Assembly (NCBI GenBank): GCA_963820055.1
Contig: CAWFYJ010000004.1
Location: forward strand, 186,001-250,000
Source of the DNA: RHKX01 sp963820055
GTDB taxonomy: Bacteria > Actinomycetota > Thermoleophilia > Solirubrobacterales > 70-9
Direction of reading: 5' to 3'
Length of the DNA: 64,000 nt
Shown: positions 40,156-48,971 of the stretch, piece by piece
How positions within the stretch are numbered: the stretch's first letter is position 1
How the letters are laid out: each line of letters opens with the position of its first letter
Notes under the pieces: model-generated
The model's database searches: none
What the model saw: the letters and a program-made list of their open reading frames with translations, nothing else
What the model was told of the DNA's origin: nothing
Made by a program: the position numbers and the translations under genes

Positions 40156-41751
40156 CTACATCCTGAAGACGCCGAAGCGGCCGGAGCCCTCGCACGCCTC
40201 GCTCATCGCGGCGGACAGGGCAATCCCGAGCACCGTCCGCGTGTCGCGCGGGTCGATGATGCCGTCGTCCCAGAGCTCGCCGCTCGCGACGAAGGCGTCG
40301 GACTCGTTCTCGATCTGCTCCTCGACCGCCTTGGTCCCGGCCGCGAGCGCGTCCTCGTCGACCTCGATGCCGCGGCGCTCGGCGCCGGCGCGCATGACGA
40401 TCTCCATGACGCCGGCGAGCTGCTTGGGGCCCATCACGGCGGTCTTGTGATTCGGCCAGCTGAAGATGAAGCGCGGGTCGAAGCTGCGGCCGCACATGCC
40501 GTAGTTGCCGGCGCCGTAGGAGCCGCCCATCATCAGCGTCAGCTTCGGGACCCCGGCGTTGGCGACGGCGTTGATCATCTTCGCGCCCGCCTTGACGATC
40601 CCGCGGCGCTCGTAGTCCTCGCCGACGATGTAGCCGGTCGTGTTCTGGAAGAAGAGCAGCGGCGTGTCGACGCGGTCGGCGAGCTGGATGAAGTGGGCGG
40701 CCTTTTCGGCGTCCTCGTTGAAGATGACGCCGTTGTTGGCGAGGATCGCGACCGGCCAGCCCTGCAGCTCCGCCCAGCCGGTGACCAGCTGGGTGCCGTA
40801 GGCGGGCTTGAACTCGTCGAAGCGGGAGCCGTCGACGATCCGGGCGATGACCTCGTGGGGGTCGAACGGGATCCGCAGGTCGTGGGAGGCGATGCCGAGC
40901 AGCTCCTCGGGATCGTGGACCGGGTCGGCGCCCTCCCCACGCGGCTCGGGCCCGAGCTTGCGCCAGTTCAGGTTGCGGACGATCTCGCGCCCGATCCGCG
41001 CCGCGTCGATCTCGTCGTTGGCCATGAACTCGGAGACGCCGGAGATCCTCGAATGCATCTCGGCGCCGCCGAGCGCCTCCTCTTCCGCCTCCTCCCCGGT
41101 CGCCATCTTCACCAGCGGCGGGCCGCCCAGGAAGACGAGTCCCTGGTCGCGGACCATGACCGTGTAGTCGGAGAGGCCCGGCTGGTAGGCACCGCCGGCG
41201 GTGCAGTTGCCGGTGACGAGCGCGATCGTCGGGCGGCCGGCCGCGGAGGCCTGGGTGAGGTTGCGGAAGTTGGCGCCGCCGGGGACGAAGATCTCCTTCT
41301 GGCGGGGCAGGTCGGCGCCGCCCGACTCGACGAAGCCGATCGCCGGCAGCCGATTGGCCCGGGCGACCTCCTGGGCGCGGAGGTTCTTGCGCAGCGTGTA
41401 GGGGTTGCTCGTGCCGCCGCGGACGGTCGGGTCGGACGCGCCGACCATGCACTCGACGCCGGAGACGACGCCGATGCCGTTCACCTGGGATGCGCCGACT
41501 TCGTACTCGGAGCCGTAGGCGCAGAGCGCCCCGAGCTCGAGGAAGGGTGAGTCGCGGTCGAGCAGCAGCTCGATCCGCTCGCGCGGCATCAGCCGGCCGC
41601 GGCCGTGGTGGCGCTCGATGCGCTTCTCGCCGCCGCCGAGGCGGGCCTTGCGCTGCTCCTCCTCGAGCTTCTCGAGGCGCTCGAGCATCGCGTCGCGATT
41701 GGCGGCGAACCCCTCGGAGCTCGTATCTATGCGGGATTCGAGTACCGGCAA
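40156..41751 (-). CDS. Acyl-CoA carboxylase beta subunit (carboxyltransferase)
   Basis: A 531-aa biotin-dependent carboxyltransferase, closest in style to methylcrotonyl-/geranyl-CoA carboxylase beta (N-terminal R-I-D-T-S-S-E-G-F-A-A-N-R, G-S-Y-G-A-G-N-Y-G-M, F-S-W-P-N). Two crotonase-type oxyanion G-G regions are present. The only in-frame start covering the conserved N-terminus is TTG at 41751; it has no ribosome site and overlaps operator copy C, so a leaderless transcript is plausible. First gene of the carboxylase operon. Confidence 0.92.
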   Translation of the reverse strand: MPVLESRIDTSSEGFAANRDAMLERLEKLEEEQRKARLGGGEKRIERHHGRGRLMPRERIELLLDRDSPFLELGALCAYGSEYEVGASQVNGIGVVSGVECMVGASDPTVRGGTSNPYTLRKNLRAQEVARANRLPAIGFVESGGADLPRQKEIFVPGGANFRNLTQASAAGRPTIALVTGNCTAGGAYQPGLSDYTVMVRDQGLVFLGGPPLVKMATGEEAEEEALGGAEMHSRISGVSEFMANDEIDAARIGREIVRNLNWRKLGPEPRGEGADPVHDPEELLGIASHDLRIPFDPHEVIARIVDGSRFDEFKPAYGTQLVTGWAELQGWPVAILANNGVIFNEDAEKAAHFIQLADRVDTPLLFFQNTTGYIVGEDYERRGIVKAGAKMINAVANAGVPKLTLMMGGSYGAGNYGMCGRSFDPRFIFSWPNHKTAVMGPKQLAGVMEIVMRAGAERRGIEVDEDALAAGTKAVEEQIENESDAFVASGELWDDGIIDPRDTRTVLGIALSAAMSEACEGSGRFGVFRM

Positions 41752-41776
41752 AGTAGGAAGTAGAACTTACTACTTT
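41749..41776 (-). promoter_or_regulatory. Operator copy C (AAGTAG-N13-CTACTT) overlapping the TTG start
   Basis: Perfect arms AAGTAG (41751-41756) and CTACTT (41770-41775) with 13 bases between. Read on the minus strand it matches copy A (16615) at 25 of 29 positions including flanks. It overlaps the first codon of the carboxylase beta gene and must also cover its promoter; a TACTTC -10-like hexamer lies inside it. Confidence 0.7.
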
Positions 41777-41868
41777 CTACTGTCGCCTCGCCACTCCGGC
41801 TCCTCGTGCAGCATTCGGCCCGCCCCTCCCCACCCCCGCCGACGGGGGCGCTCGGTACCGTCGCTGCC

Positions 41869-42828
41869 GTGAGCGACCAGGAAATGCCGCCCGCCGAGGA
41901 TCTCGAGCAGGCGATCGACCGCTCTCCGCACTCGGCCGGCTTCATCGTGCTGCGGATCCTGGCGGCACTGGCCGTGATCGGTGTGGCCTTCGCAGTTCAG
42001 CGGCTCTGGCTCAGCGACGAGGCCGCTCGAGACACGTTCGGGGCAAAGGTCCACAAGCTCGACGTCGACAGCAAGCTTCTCGACCGCACCCTGCCGGTCC
42101 GCGTCGTCGTCCCCCGCAGGATCCCGAACAAGCAGCGCGGGCTCCTCGTCTTCCTGCACGGCCGCAACGAGGACGAGCGCAGCTACCTGGTCGACCCGAT
42201 GTTCGAGGCCCTCGCCGACCTCCGCGACCGGGCGCCCGTTGTCGCCTTCCCAGCCGGCGGCGCGAGCTCCTACTGGCACAACCGTGATAGCGGGCAATGG
42301 GCGGCGTACGTGCTCAGCGAGCTGATCCCGAAGCTGATCCGGCGCTACGACATCGCCCCTCGCAAGATCGCGATCGGCGGCATCTCGATGGGCGGCTTCG
42401 GCGCCTTCGACATCGCCCGTCTCTCGCCACAGCGCTTCTGCGCCGTCGGCGGCCACTCGCCGGCGATCTGGGAGAACGCCTCCGAGACCGCGGATGGCGC
42501 CTTCGACGACGCCGACGACTTCGACCGCAACAACATCATCGAGGCGGCGAAGCTGACGCCGAGCCCATATCGCGACACTCGCCTCTGGATCGACGCCGGC
42601 AACGACGACCCGTTCCTGCAGGGCGACGCCGCCTTCGAGGACGCCCTGCGCGCCTCCGGGCTCGACCCGGTCGTCCGCAACTCGGCCGGCGGCCACGACT
42701 CCGACTACTGGAACGGCAACTGGCGCGAGTACCTCGGCTTCTACGCCCGCGCCCTGAACAACTGCAAGCTCGCGACGCGGACCACCGGAGCGCGGAAGCC
42801 GATCGAAGAGGACAACGGGCAGCCGTGA
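41869..42828 (+). CDS. Membrane-anchored alpha/beta hydrolase (esterase)
   Basis: A 319-aa putative esterase of the esterase-D/PHB-depolymerase type. A single membrane helix (I-V-L-R-I-L-A-A-L-A-V-I-G-V-A) near residues 25-42 anchors an external domain. The nucleophile elbow is G-I-S-M-G-G, with a preceding oxyanion segment V-F-L-H-G-R-N, the acid in W-I-D-A-G-N-D-D and the His in G-G-H-D-S-D-Y-W. GTG at 41869. Divergent from the carboxylase operon. It could process a surface lipid ester; the substrate is unknown. Confidence 0.85.
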   Translation: MSDQEMPPAEDLEQAIDRSPHSAGFIVLRILAALAVIGVAFAVQRLWLSDEAARDTFGAKVHKLDVDSKLLDRTLPVRVVVPRRIPNKQRGLLVFLHGRNEDERSYLVDPMFEALADLRDRAPVVAFPAGGASSYWHNRDSGQWAAYVLSELIPKLIRRYDIAPRKIAIGGISMGGFGAFDIARLSPQRFCAVGGHSPAIWENASETADGAFDDADDFDRNNIIEAAKLTPSPYRDTRLWIDAGNDDPFLQGDAAFEDALRASGLDPVVRNSAGGHDSDYWNGNWREYLGFYARALNNCKLATRTTGARKPIEEDNGQP

Positions 42829-42911
42829 GACGAGTTGGCCTCGTCGCGGCTGCGACTACCGTCCGTCGTCACGGCCGGTGAGAACCGTCCGCCGCCCCAC
42901 CTAGCATCGGC

Positions 42912-42970
42912 CCCCACCTTTGGCACGTGGGGCGAAAGCCCTGCCCTGGCAGCAGCCGACTCGAGGAGGG
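42912..42970 (+). promoter_or_regulatory. Structured 5' leader of bioB
   Basis: The stretch before the bioB TTG folds locally: CCCCAC (42912-42917) with GTGGGG (42927-42932), or alternatively GGGC-GAAA-GCCC (42930-42941), a perfect 4-bp hairpin with a GNRA loop sharing bases with the first, then CTGCC-CT-GGCAG (42941-42952). GGAGGG follows as the ribosome site. The two overlapping hairpins could be alternative folds. It matches no riboswitch class I know, and no BirA, BioR or BioQ box is evident. Confidence 0.35.
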
Positions 42971-42973
42971 TCC

Positions 42974-44113
42974 TTGGCATCACTGATCACTTTCGAAGAG
43001 GCGATTGAGCTCGGCGCGCTCACCGACCACGACGACATCGGCGCACTCGTCGAGCGGGCCTGGGAGGTCCGGACCGAGAACTTCGGCGACTCGACCGACA
43101 TGTGCTCGCTCGTCAACGCGAAGTCCGGGGGCTGCGCCGAGGACTGCGGCTTTTGCGCCCAGTCGCGCTACGCCGAGGCCGACACGCCGATGCACGCGAT
43201 GATGGAGCCCGAGCAGATCCTCGAGCACGCGAAGGCGGCCGAGGCCGCCGGCGCGCACCGGTTCTGCATGGTCACCCAGGGTCAGGGGCTGTCGAAGCGG
43301 GACTTCGCGAAGATCCTCGAGGGCGCCAGGCTCGTCGCCGAGAACACGAACCTGAAGCGCTGCGCCTCCGTCGGCCACATCTCCGGCGATCGCGCCCATC
43401 AGCTCGCCGAGGCCGGCATCCAGCGCGTCCACCACAACGTCGAGACGGCGCGCTCCTATTACGACGAGGTGACGACGACCGTCCGCTACGAGGGACGCGT
43501 GCGGACCATCGACGCCGTCCGCGAGGCCGGGATGGAGACGTGCGTCGGCGGCATCCTCAACCTCGGCGAATCGCCACAACAGCGGGTCGAGATGGCCTTC
43601 GAGCTCGCCGAGATCAACCCGACCTCGGTGCCGATCAACCTCCTCAACCCGCGCACCGGCACGAAGTTCGGCGACCGCGAGCTGATGGACCCCTGGGACG
43701 TCGTCAAGTGGATCGCGATCTTCCGGCTGATCCTCCCCGACGCACTCTTCCGGCTCTGCGGCGGTCGGGTCGAGAACCTCCACGAACTGCAGCCGCTCGC
43801 GGTCAAGGCAGGCCTGAACGGCGTGATGATGGGCAACTTCCTGACGACCCTCGGTGCCGAGCCGGCCGACGACCGGGAGATGTTCACCGACCTCGGCCTG
43901 AACGTCGCCCGCCAGCCCGACAACGGCGCCAACCCCCGGCCCGACAACCGCAGCGGCTGGCTCGAGGGCTCTTCGCCGCGGACCCCGGTCGACGATCTGA
44001 TCGACAGCCAGGACGAGGCCGACTTCTGGGATCCGTCGACGCAGCTGCGGGTGATCGCCAAGAAGCGCAAGCCGCCGGCGTATCCGTCCGCCCGCAGGGA
44101 AGAAGCGGCGTGA
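42974..44113 (+). CDS. bioB: Biotin synthase
   Basis: A 379-aa radical SAM enzyme that inserts sulfur into dethiobiotin. The SAM-cluster motif is C-A-E-D-C-G-F-C (CxxxCxxC), followed by conserved N-L-N-type and Y-Y-D-E-V, and C-V-G-G-I-L-N-L-G-E. About 50 extra C-terminal residues follow the usual end, as in some actinobacterial BioB. TTG at 42974, 4-6 bases after GGAGGG; the upstream GTG/ATG alternatives lack a site. First gene of the bio operon; its stop overlaps the bioF start. Confidence 0.96.
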   Translation: MASLITFEEAIELGALTDHDDIGALVERAWEVRTENFGDSTDMCSLVNAKSGGCAEDCGFCAQSRYAEADTPMHAMMEPEQILEHAKAAEAAGAHRFCMVTQGQGLSKRDFAKILEGARLVAENTNLKRCASVGHISGDRAHQLAEAGIQRVHHNVETARSYYDEVTTTVRYEGRVRTIDAVREAGMETCVGGILNLGESPQQRVEMAFELAEINPTSVPINLLNPRTGTKFGDRELMDPWDVVKWIAIFRLILPDALFRLCGGRVENLHELQPLAVKAGLNGVMMGNFLTTLGAEPADDREMFTDLGLNVARQPDNGANPRPDNRSGWLEGSSPRTPVDDLIDSQDEADFWDPSTQLRVIAKKRKPPAYPSARREEAA

Positions 44114-45447
44114 GCGCGGGCGGCGAGCAGGCCGTACCCCCCGCCGCCACGATCGGCGAGCGCCTCGACGCCATCCGCGAGGACGGGCTCTTCCGGAGGA
44201 TGCGCACGGTGTCCTCCGCGCAGGGTCCGCGCGTCGAACTCGACGGCAAGGACGCGCTGCTGCTCTGCTCGAACGACTACCTGAACCTCGCCTCCCACCC
44301 CGACGTGAAGGCTGCCGCAATCGACGCGACCGAGCGGTGGGGTACCGGGACCGGAGCCTCGCGCCTCGTCTCCGGGAACATGACGCCGCACGACCAGCTC
44401 GAGCGGCACCTCGCCGCCTTTCACGGGACCGAGACGGCGTTGCTCTTCGGCTCCGGCTACCTCGCCAACACCGGCGTCGTGGCGGCGATCGCGAGGCGCG
44501 GCGACGTGGTCTTCTCCGACGAGCTCAACCACGCGAGCATCATCGACGGCTGTCGCCTCGCCGGCGCCGAGACGTTCGTTTACCGCCACCGCGACCTCGA
44601 GCACCTCGCCTGGGGCCTCGGCAGGCTCCCGGGCCACTGCGGCCTGATCGTCACCGACGGGCTCTTCTCCATGGACGGCGACGTCGCCCAGCTCGGCTGG
44701 CTCCGCGAGCTCGCAAGCCGCCACGGCGCGATGCTGATGGTCGACGACGCCCACGCCGTCGGGGCGCTCGGGCCGGGCGGGCGCGGTTCGGTCGCCGAGG
44801 CCGGCCTCGCAGGAGAGGTCGACGTCGTCGTCGGCACCCTCGGAAAGTCGCTCGGCAGCTACGGCGCCTACGCCTGCGTATCCCGCGAGCTCCGTGACCT
44901 GCTCGTAAACACCGCGCGGCCGATGATCTTCTCGACCGGGCTCCCGCCGGCGTCCGCCGCCGCGGCCGACGCCGCCCTCGGCATCGTCGAGTCCGATCCG
45001 GCCCGGATCGCGCGCCTGCGAAAGAACGCGGCGACCCTGCGCGCCGCGCTCGCCGCCAACGGCCTCGAGCCGGGCGGCGCCGGGGCGCAGATCATGCCGA
45101 TCACCGTCGGCGACCCCGACAAGGCCGTGGCGATCTGCCGTCGCGCTCTCGATGCCGGCGTCTACGCCCAGGCGATCCGCCCGCCGACCGTGCCCGAGGG
45201 CACCTCGCGCCTCCGCCTCACCGTCCTCGCCGACCACGACCCCGAGCAGCTCGTCGAGGCCGCGTCGATCCTCGCCGCGGCGTTCCGGGCGGTGTCCGCC
45301 GACGGCGACTGGTCGATCGACCTGCCCGATCCCGAGCCGGGCGAGCTGCGGATCGAGCGCCACGGCTGGCGCGTCGTCCGCTCCCCCGCCGGCCCGGCCG
45401 CACCCCCCGCGCAGACCGACGCGGCGCCTGCCGCCAAGGTCGGCTGA
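44110..45447 (+). CDS. bioF: 8-amino-7-oxononanoate synthase
   Basis: A 445-aa PLP enzyme condensing pimeloyl-thioester with L-alanine. S-N-D-Y-L-N-L-A, G-T-G-A-S-R-L-V-S-G, V-D-D-A-H-A-V-G and the PLP Lys in G-T-L-G-K-S-L-G are present. The protein is about 55 residues longer than typical BioF; the extra C-terminal part (G-D-W-S-I-D-L-P-D-P-E-P to the Ala/Pro end) looks like an added appendage. GTG start with 4-base overlap to bioB. Confidence 0.94.
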   Translation: MSAGGEQAVPPAATIGERLDAIREDGLFRRMRTVSSAQGPRVELDGKDALLLCSNDYLNLASHPDVKAAAIDATERWGTGTGASRLVSGNMTPHDQLERHLAAFHGTETALLFGSGYLANTGVVAAIARRGDVVFSDELNHASIIDGCRLAGAETFVYRHRDLEHLAWGLGRLPGHCGLIVTDGLFSMDGDVAQLGWLRELASRHGAMLMVDDAHAVGALGPGGRGSVAEAGLAGEVDVVVGTLGKSLGSYGAYACVSRELRDLLVNTARPMIFSTGLPPASAAAADAALGIVESDPARIARLRKNAATLRAALAANGLEPGGAGAQIMPITVGDPDKAVAICRRALDAGVYAQAIRPPTVPEGTSRLRLTVLADHDPEQLVEAASILAAAFRAVSADGDWSIDLPDPEPGELRIERHGWRVVRSPAGPAAPPAQTDAAPAAKVG

Positions 45448-45458
45448 AGCACGCGGCC

Positions 45459-46115
45459 GTGGCGTCTCGCGGCGTCTTCGTCACCGGGACCGGGACCGAG
45501 GTCGGCAAGACCGTCGTCGCCGCTGTGATCGCCGCCGGCGCCGCCGCCGACGGCCTCGGCGTCGGCGTCTTCAAGCCCGCGGTCTCCGGCCTCGATGAGG
45601 GCGGCGAGCCGGATCACGCGCTGCTCGCGCGGGCGTCCGGGAGCGGCCAGTCGCCGGACGAGATCGCCCCCTACCGCTACGGCCCGCCGGTCTCGCCCCA
45701 CCTCGCGGCCGAGATGGCCGGCGAGCGCGTTGACCCGAAGCGGCTGAAGCGGGCGGCCGAAGCGGCGGCGAACGGCGTCGACGCGATCGTCTGCGAGGGC
45801 GTCGGCGGGCTGATGGTGCCGCTCGCACCCGACTACTTGGTCCGCAACCTCGCCGTCGAGCTCGGCTGGCCCTTGGTCATCGCCGCGCAGCCGGGCCTCG
45901 GCACGATCAACCACACGCTGATGACGATCGAGGCGGCCTGGACGGCGGAGCTCGAGATCGCGGCGGTCGTCCTGACGCCATGGCCCGACGAGCCGGGAGC
46001 GCTCGAGGAATCCAACCGCGACACGATCGCCGAGCTGACCGGGATCGAGGTCCTGACCCTCGATCGGATCGACCTCGCCGACCCGGTGGGCTGGCCGCGG
46101 CTCGAAGTCCTCTGA
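45459..46115 (+). CDS. bioD: Dethiobiotin synthetase
   Basis: A 218-aa ATP-dependent carboxylase that closes the ureido ring. The P-loop is G-T-G-T-E-V-G-K-T; K-P-A-V-S-G and E-G-V-G-G-L-M-V-P-L are the diaminopelargonate and Mg sites. GTG start 11 bases after bioF. Full length for the family. Confidence 0.94.
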   Translation: MASRGVFVTGTGTEVGKTVVAAVIAAGAAADGLGVGVFKPAVSGLDEGGEPDHALLARASGSGQSPDEIAPYRYGPPVSPHLAAEMAGERVDPKRLKRAAEAAANGVDAIVCEGVGGLMVPLAPDYLVRNLAVELGWPLVIAAQPGLGTINHTLMTIEAAWTAELEIAAVVLTPWPDEPGALEESNRDTIAELTGIEVLTLDRIDLADPVGWPRLEVL

Positions 46116-46190
46116 CGATCGCTGCCGCAGACCAAATTGCGAGTTTCCGCCGACCCGCTTCCGACCGGCGCCGGGCTTAGCTTTCCCCTG

Positions 46191-47549
46191 ATGAACGAAC
46201 GGATCGCGGCGCTCGACCATCGCCACCTCTGGCATCCGTTCACCCAGCAGCGCGGCTGGGAGAGCGAGGAGCCGCTGGTCATCGAACGCGGTGAGGGAAC
46301 CGACCTGATCGCGACCGACGGATCCCGCTTCATCGACGGGACCTCGTCGCTGTGGTGCAACGTCCACGGCCACCGTCACCCGACGATCGACGGCGCCATC
46401 CGCGCCCAGCTCGACCGGATCGCGCACTCGACGATGCTCGGGCTCACCCACGCCCCCGCCGCCGAGCTCGCCGGGCGGCTCTGCGAGATCGCCCCCGACG
46501 GCCTCACCCGCGTCTTCTACTCCGATGCCGGATCGACGTCGACGGAGATCGCGCTGAAGATGGCCTTCCAGTACTGGCGCCAGCGCGGCGGTCAGCACGC
46601 CCGCCGGACCTCCTTCATCGGTCTCGCCGACGGCTATCACGGCGACACGATCGGGGCCGTGTCCGTCGGCGGGATCGACCTCTTCCACGGCGCCTACGAG
46701 CCGCTCCTCTTCGCCAAGCGTTCGGTCCCGGCCGGCGACGACGCCGCGCTCGCACGGATGCTCGACCGTCACGGCGAGGAGACCGCGGCGGTCATCGTCG
46801 AGCCGCTGGTCCAGGGCGCGGGCGGGATCCTCGTCCAGCCGCCGGGATACCTGCGCCGCGTCCGCGATCTCTGCGACGAGCACGGGGTGCTGCTGATCTG
46901 CGACGAGGTCGCGACCGGGTTCGGCCGGACCGGGACGATGTTCGCCTGCGAGCAGGAGCGCGTCTCCCCAGACTTCCTCTGCCTCGGCAAGGGTCTGACG
47001 AACGGCTACATGCCGCTGGCTGCGACTTTGACGACCGACCGGGTCTACGACGGCTTCCTCGGCGAGCATGAGGATTTCCGCACGTTCTTCCACGGCCACA
47101 CGTTCACCGGCAACCCACTGGCCTGCGCGGCCGCGATCGCGAGCCTCGACGTCTTCGAGCGCGAGCACACCCTCGAGCGCCTGCAGCCGAAGATCGACCG
47201 CCTCCACGAGCTCCTCATCGGTGTCGCGGCGATGGACGAGGTCGTCGAGGTCCGCGGCCGGGGAATGATGATCGGCATCGACCTCGGCGAGCACGATCCG
47301 GCGCTGCGGCTCGGTCACCGGGTCACGCTCGAGGCGCGGCGCCGCGGTGCGATCGTCCGTCCGCTCGGCGACACGATCGTCCTCGTGCCGCCGCTCGCGA
47401 TCAGCAAGCGCGACCTCGGCAGGCTTGTCTCGATCACCGCCGCATCGATCCGCGAGGCCGTCGCCGGCGCCTACCCGGCTGGTGCCCCGGAGCGGCTCCC
47501 GGTCGGGCGCGACCGCGCCGCGGCCGGATCGGGCCGGGCGGCCGCTTGA
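46191..47549 (+). CDS. bioA: Adenosylmethionine-8-amino-7-oxononanoate aminotransferase
   Basis: A 452-aa class III aminotransferase that makes 7,8-diaminopelargonate with SAM as amino donor. H-P-F-T-Q at the N-terminus, S-S-L-W-C-N-V-H-G-H, S-D-A-G-S-T-S-T-E, D-E-V-A-T-G-F-G-R-T and the PLP Lys in C-L-G-K-G-L-T-N-G are diagnostic. ATG at 46191. The final ~20 residues are Arg/Ala-rich and overlap the SDR start by 4 bases (TTGA). Confidence 0.95.
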   Translation: MNERIAALDHRHLWHPFTQQRGWESEEPLVIERGEGTDLIATDGSRFIDGTSSLWCNVHGHRHPTIDGAIRAQLDRIAHSTMLGLTHAPAAELAGRLCEIAPDGLTRVFYSDAGSTSTEIALKMAFQYWRQRGGQHARRTSFIGLADGYHGDTIGAVSVGGIDLFHGAYEPLLFAKRSVPAGDDAALARMLDRHGEETAAVIVEPLVQGAGGILVQPPGYLRRVRDLCDEHGVLLICDEVATGFGRTGTMFACEQERVSPDFLCLGKGLTNGYMPLAATLTTDRVYDGFLGEHEDFRTFFHGHTFTGNPLACAAAIASLDVFEREHTLERLQPKIDRLHELLIGVAAMDEVVEVRGRGMMIGIDLGEHDPALRLGHRVTLEARRRGAIVRPLGDTIVLVPPLAISKRDLGRLVSITAASIREAVAGAYPAGAPERLPVGRDRAAAGSGRAAA

Positions 47550-48391
47550 GCGCCCGGGTCGCGCTGATAACCGGCTGCTCGACCGGGATCGGCCGGGCGA
47601 CCGCGCTGCGCCTCGAGTCGTCGGGGTGGACCGTCTTCGCCGGGGTCCGCAAGCAGGAGGACGCCGACTCTCTCGCGGCCGCCGGATCGGAGCGGCTCCG
47701 CCCGGTGATCGTCGACGTGACCGACACCGAGTCGATCGCCGCAACCGCCGAGCTGGTCGGCGCCGAGGCGGGCGGCCTGCAGGCGCTCGTCAACAACGCC
47801 GGAGTCGCCTACACCGGACCGCTGGAGTTCGTGCCGCTCGACGAGTTCCGCAACCAGCTGGAGGTCAACCTGACCGGCCACCTGGCGATGACGCAGGCGA
47901 TGATCCCGGCGCTACGGATCGGGCGGGGCCGGATCGTCAACATCACCTCGATCGGCGGGGTCGTCTCGACCCCCTTCTTCGGCCCCTACAACGCGTCCAA
48001 GTACGGGCTCGAGGCGATCAGCGACTGCTTCCGCGTCGAGCTGCGGCCGTGGGGGATCGACACGATCGTCATCGAACCCGGGAGCATCGCCACGGAGATC
48101 TGGAACAGCGGGCTCGACCAGTTCGACCGGACCGAGGAGCGGATGCCGCCGGAGGGGCGCACCCTCTACGCGAAGGCGATCAAGTCGCTACGCCGCGCGG
48201 CGAAGGAGACCGGCGACCGCGGCATCCCGGCAGACCACGCGGCCGCCGTGATCGAGAAGGCGCTGATCGTCAAACGGCCGCGGGCGCGCTACCGGATCGG
48301 CCGCGACGCACACATCATGGGCACGCTCTCGAGCGTCCTTCCCGACCGGGCCTGGGACCGGCTGCTCGGTCGGATAATGCGCCTGCCCTGA
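47546..48391 (+). CDS. SDR family oxidoreductase
   Basis: A 281-aa short-chain dehydrogenase with T-G-C-S-T-G-I-G, N-N-A-G-V-A, I-T-S-I-G-G and catalytic Y-N-A-S-K. The style (G-P-Y-N-A-S-K-Y-G-L-E-A, then a basic C-terminal region) is like retinol/steroid-type SDRs. TTG start overlapping bioA by 4 bases, so it is the fifth gene of the bio operon. A role in pimelate supply is conceivable but unsupported. Confidence 0.86.
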   Translation: MSARVALITGCSTGIGRATALRLESSGWTVFAGVRKQEDADSLAAAGSERLRPVIVDVTDTESIAATAELVGAEAGGLQALVNNAGVAYTGPLEFVPLDEFRNQLEVNLTGHLAMTQAMIPALRIGRGRIVNITSIGGVVSTPFFGPYNASKYGLEAISDCFRVELRPWGIDTIVIEPGSIATEIWNSGLDQFDRTEERMPPEGRTLYAKAIKSLRRAAKETGDRGIPADHAAAVIEKALIVKRPRARYRIGRDAHIMGTLSSVLPDRAWDRLLGRIMRLP

Positions 48392-48410
48392 GAGTCTCCG
48401 GCCGGGGGTT

Positions 48411-48971
48411 GTGATCAAACGCCCGCTGCGACGTAGTAGGGGTGTGCAGCAGGTTGCGACAGCACCTTCCCGGGAGGCCCGTGCCGAGCCGGCGCTCGGC
48501 TTCGACGAGCTCTACCGCTCGAGCCGCGACGACGTCTACGCCTACGTCGCCGGCCTGCTCCGCGATCCGCACGCCGCCGAGGACGTCACGGCGCTCGCCT
48601 TCGAGCGCGCCTACCGGCGCCGACGCCGCTTCGACCCCCGCCGCGGCAACGGCCGCGCCTGGGTCTTCGGCATCGCCCGCAACGCCGCCCTCGACGAGTT
48701 GCGCAGGCGCAAGCGGACCGCCGCCCTTCACGCCGACCCGGAGGACGCCGACGCGTCCGCGCTCGACGAGAGCGCCGAGGCAGCGTTACGCCGGTCCGAG
48801 CTCCGCGACGCCATGAACTCACTCGACCTGCGCGAGCGCGAGCTGATCGCACTGCGCTTCTTCGCCGGCCTCGGCAACGGCGAGATCGCCGAGGTGCTCG
48901 GGATCAGCACCTCGAATGCGGGAACCCGCCTGAACCGTGCCGTCGACAAGCTGAGGAGGTCGATGCAATGA
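48411..48971 (+). CDS. RNA polymerase ECF-type sigma factor
   Basis: A 186-aa sigma-70 family protein. Region 2 includes F-D-E-L-Y-R, D-P-H-A-A-E-D-V-T and W-V-F-G-I-A-R-N-A-A-L-D; region 4 includes L-D-L-R-E-R-E-L-I-A-L-R-F-F and I-A-E-V-L-G-I-S. Either GTG at 48411 or GTG at 48444 may be the start. The next gene overlaps its stop by 4 bases (ATGA), the usual place of an anti-sigma factor. Confidence 0.9.
   Translation: MIKRPLRRSRGVQQVATAPSREARAEPALGFDELYRSSRDDVYAYVAGLLRDPHAAEDVTALAFERAYRRRRRFDPRRGNGRAWVFGIARNAALDELRRRKRTAALHADPEDADASALDESAEAALRRSELRDAMNSLDLRERELIALRFFAGLGNGEIAEVLGISTSNAGTRLNRAVDKLRRSMQ

Noticed and set aside
42829..42973. Cobalamin or TPP riboswitch upstream of bioB
   Set aside because: None of the conserved core sequences of those classes is present; only generic hairpins are visible.
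48425..48445. GTAGTAGGGG before the sigma factor as an AAGTAG operator variant
   Set aside because: The second arm is absent and only five bases resemble the motif.
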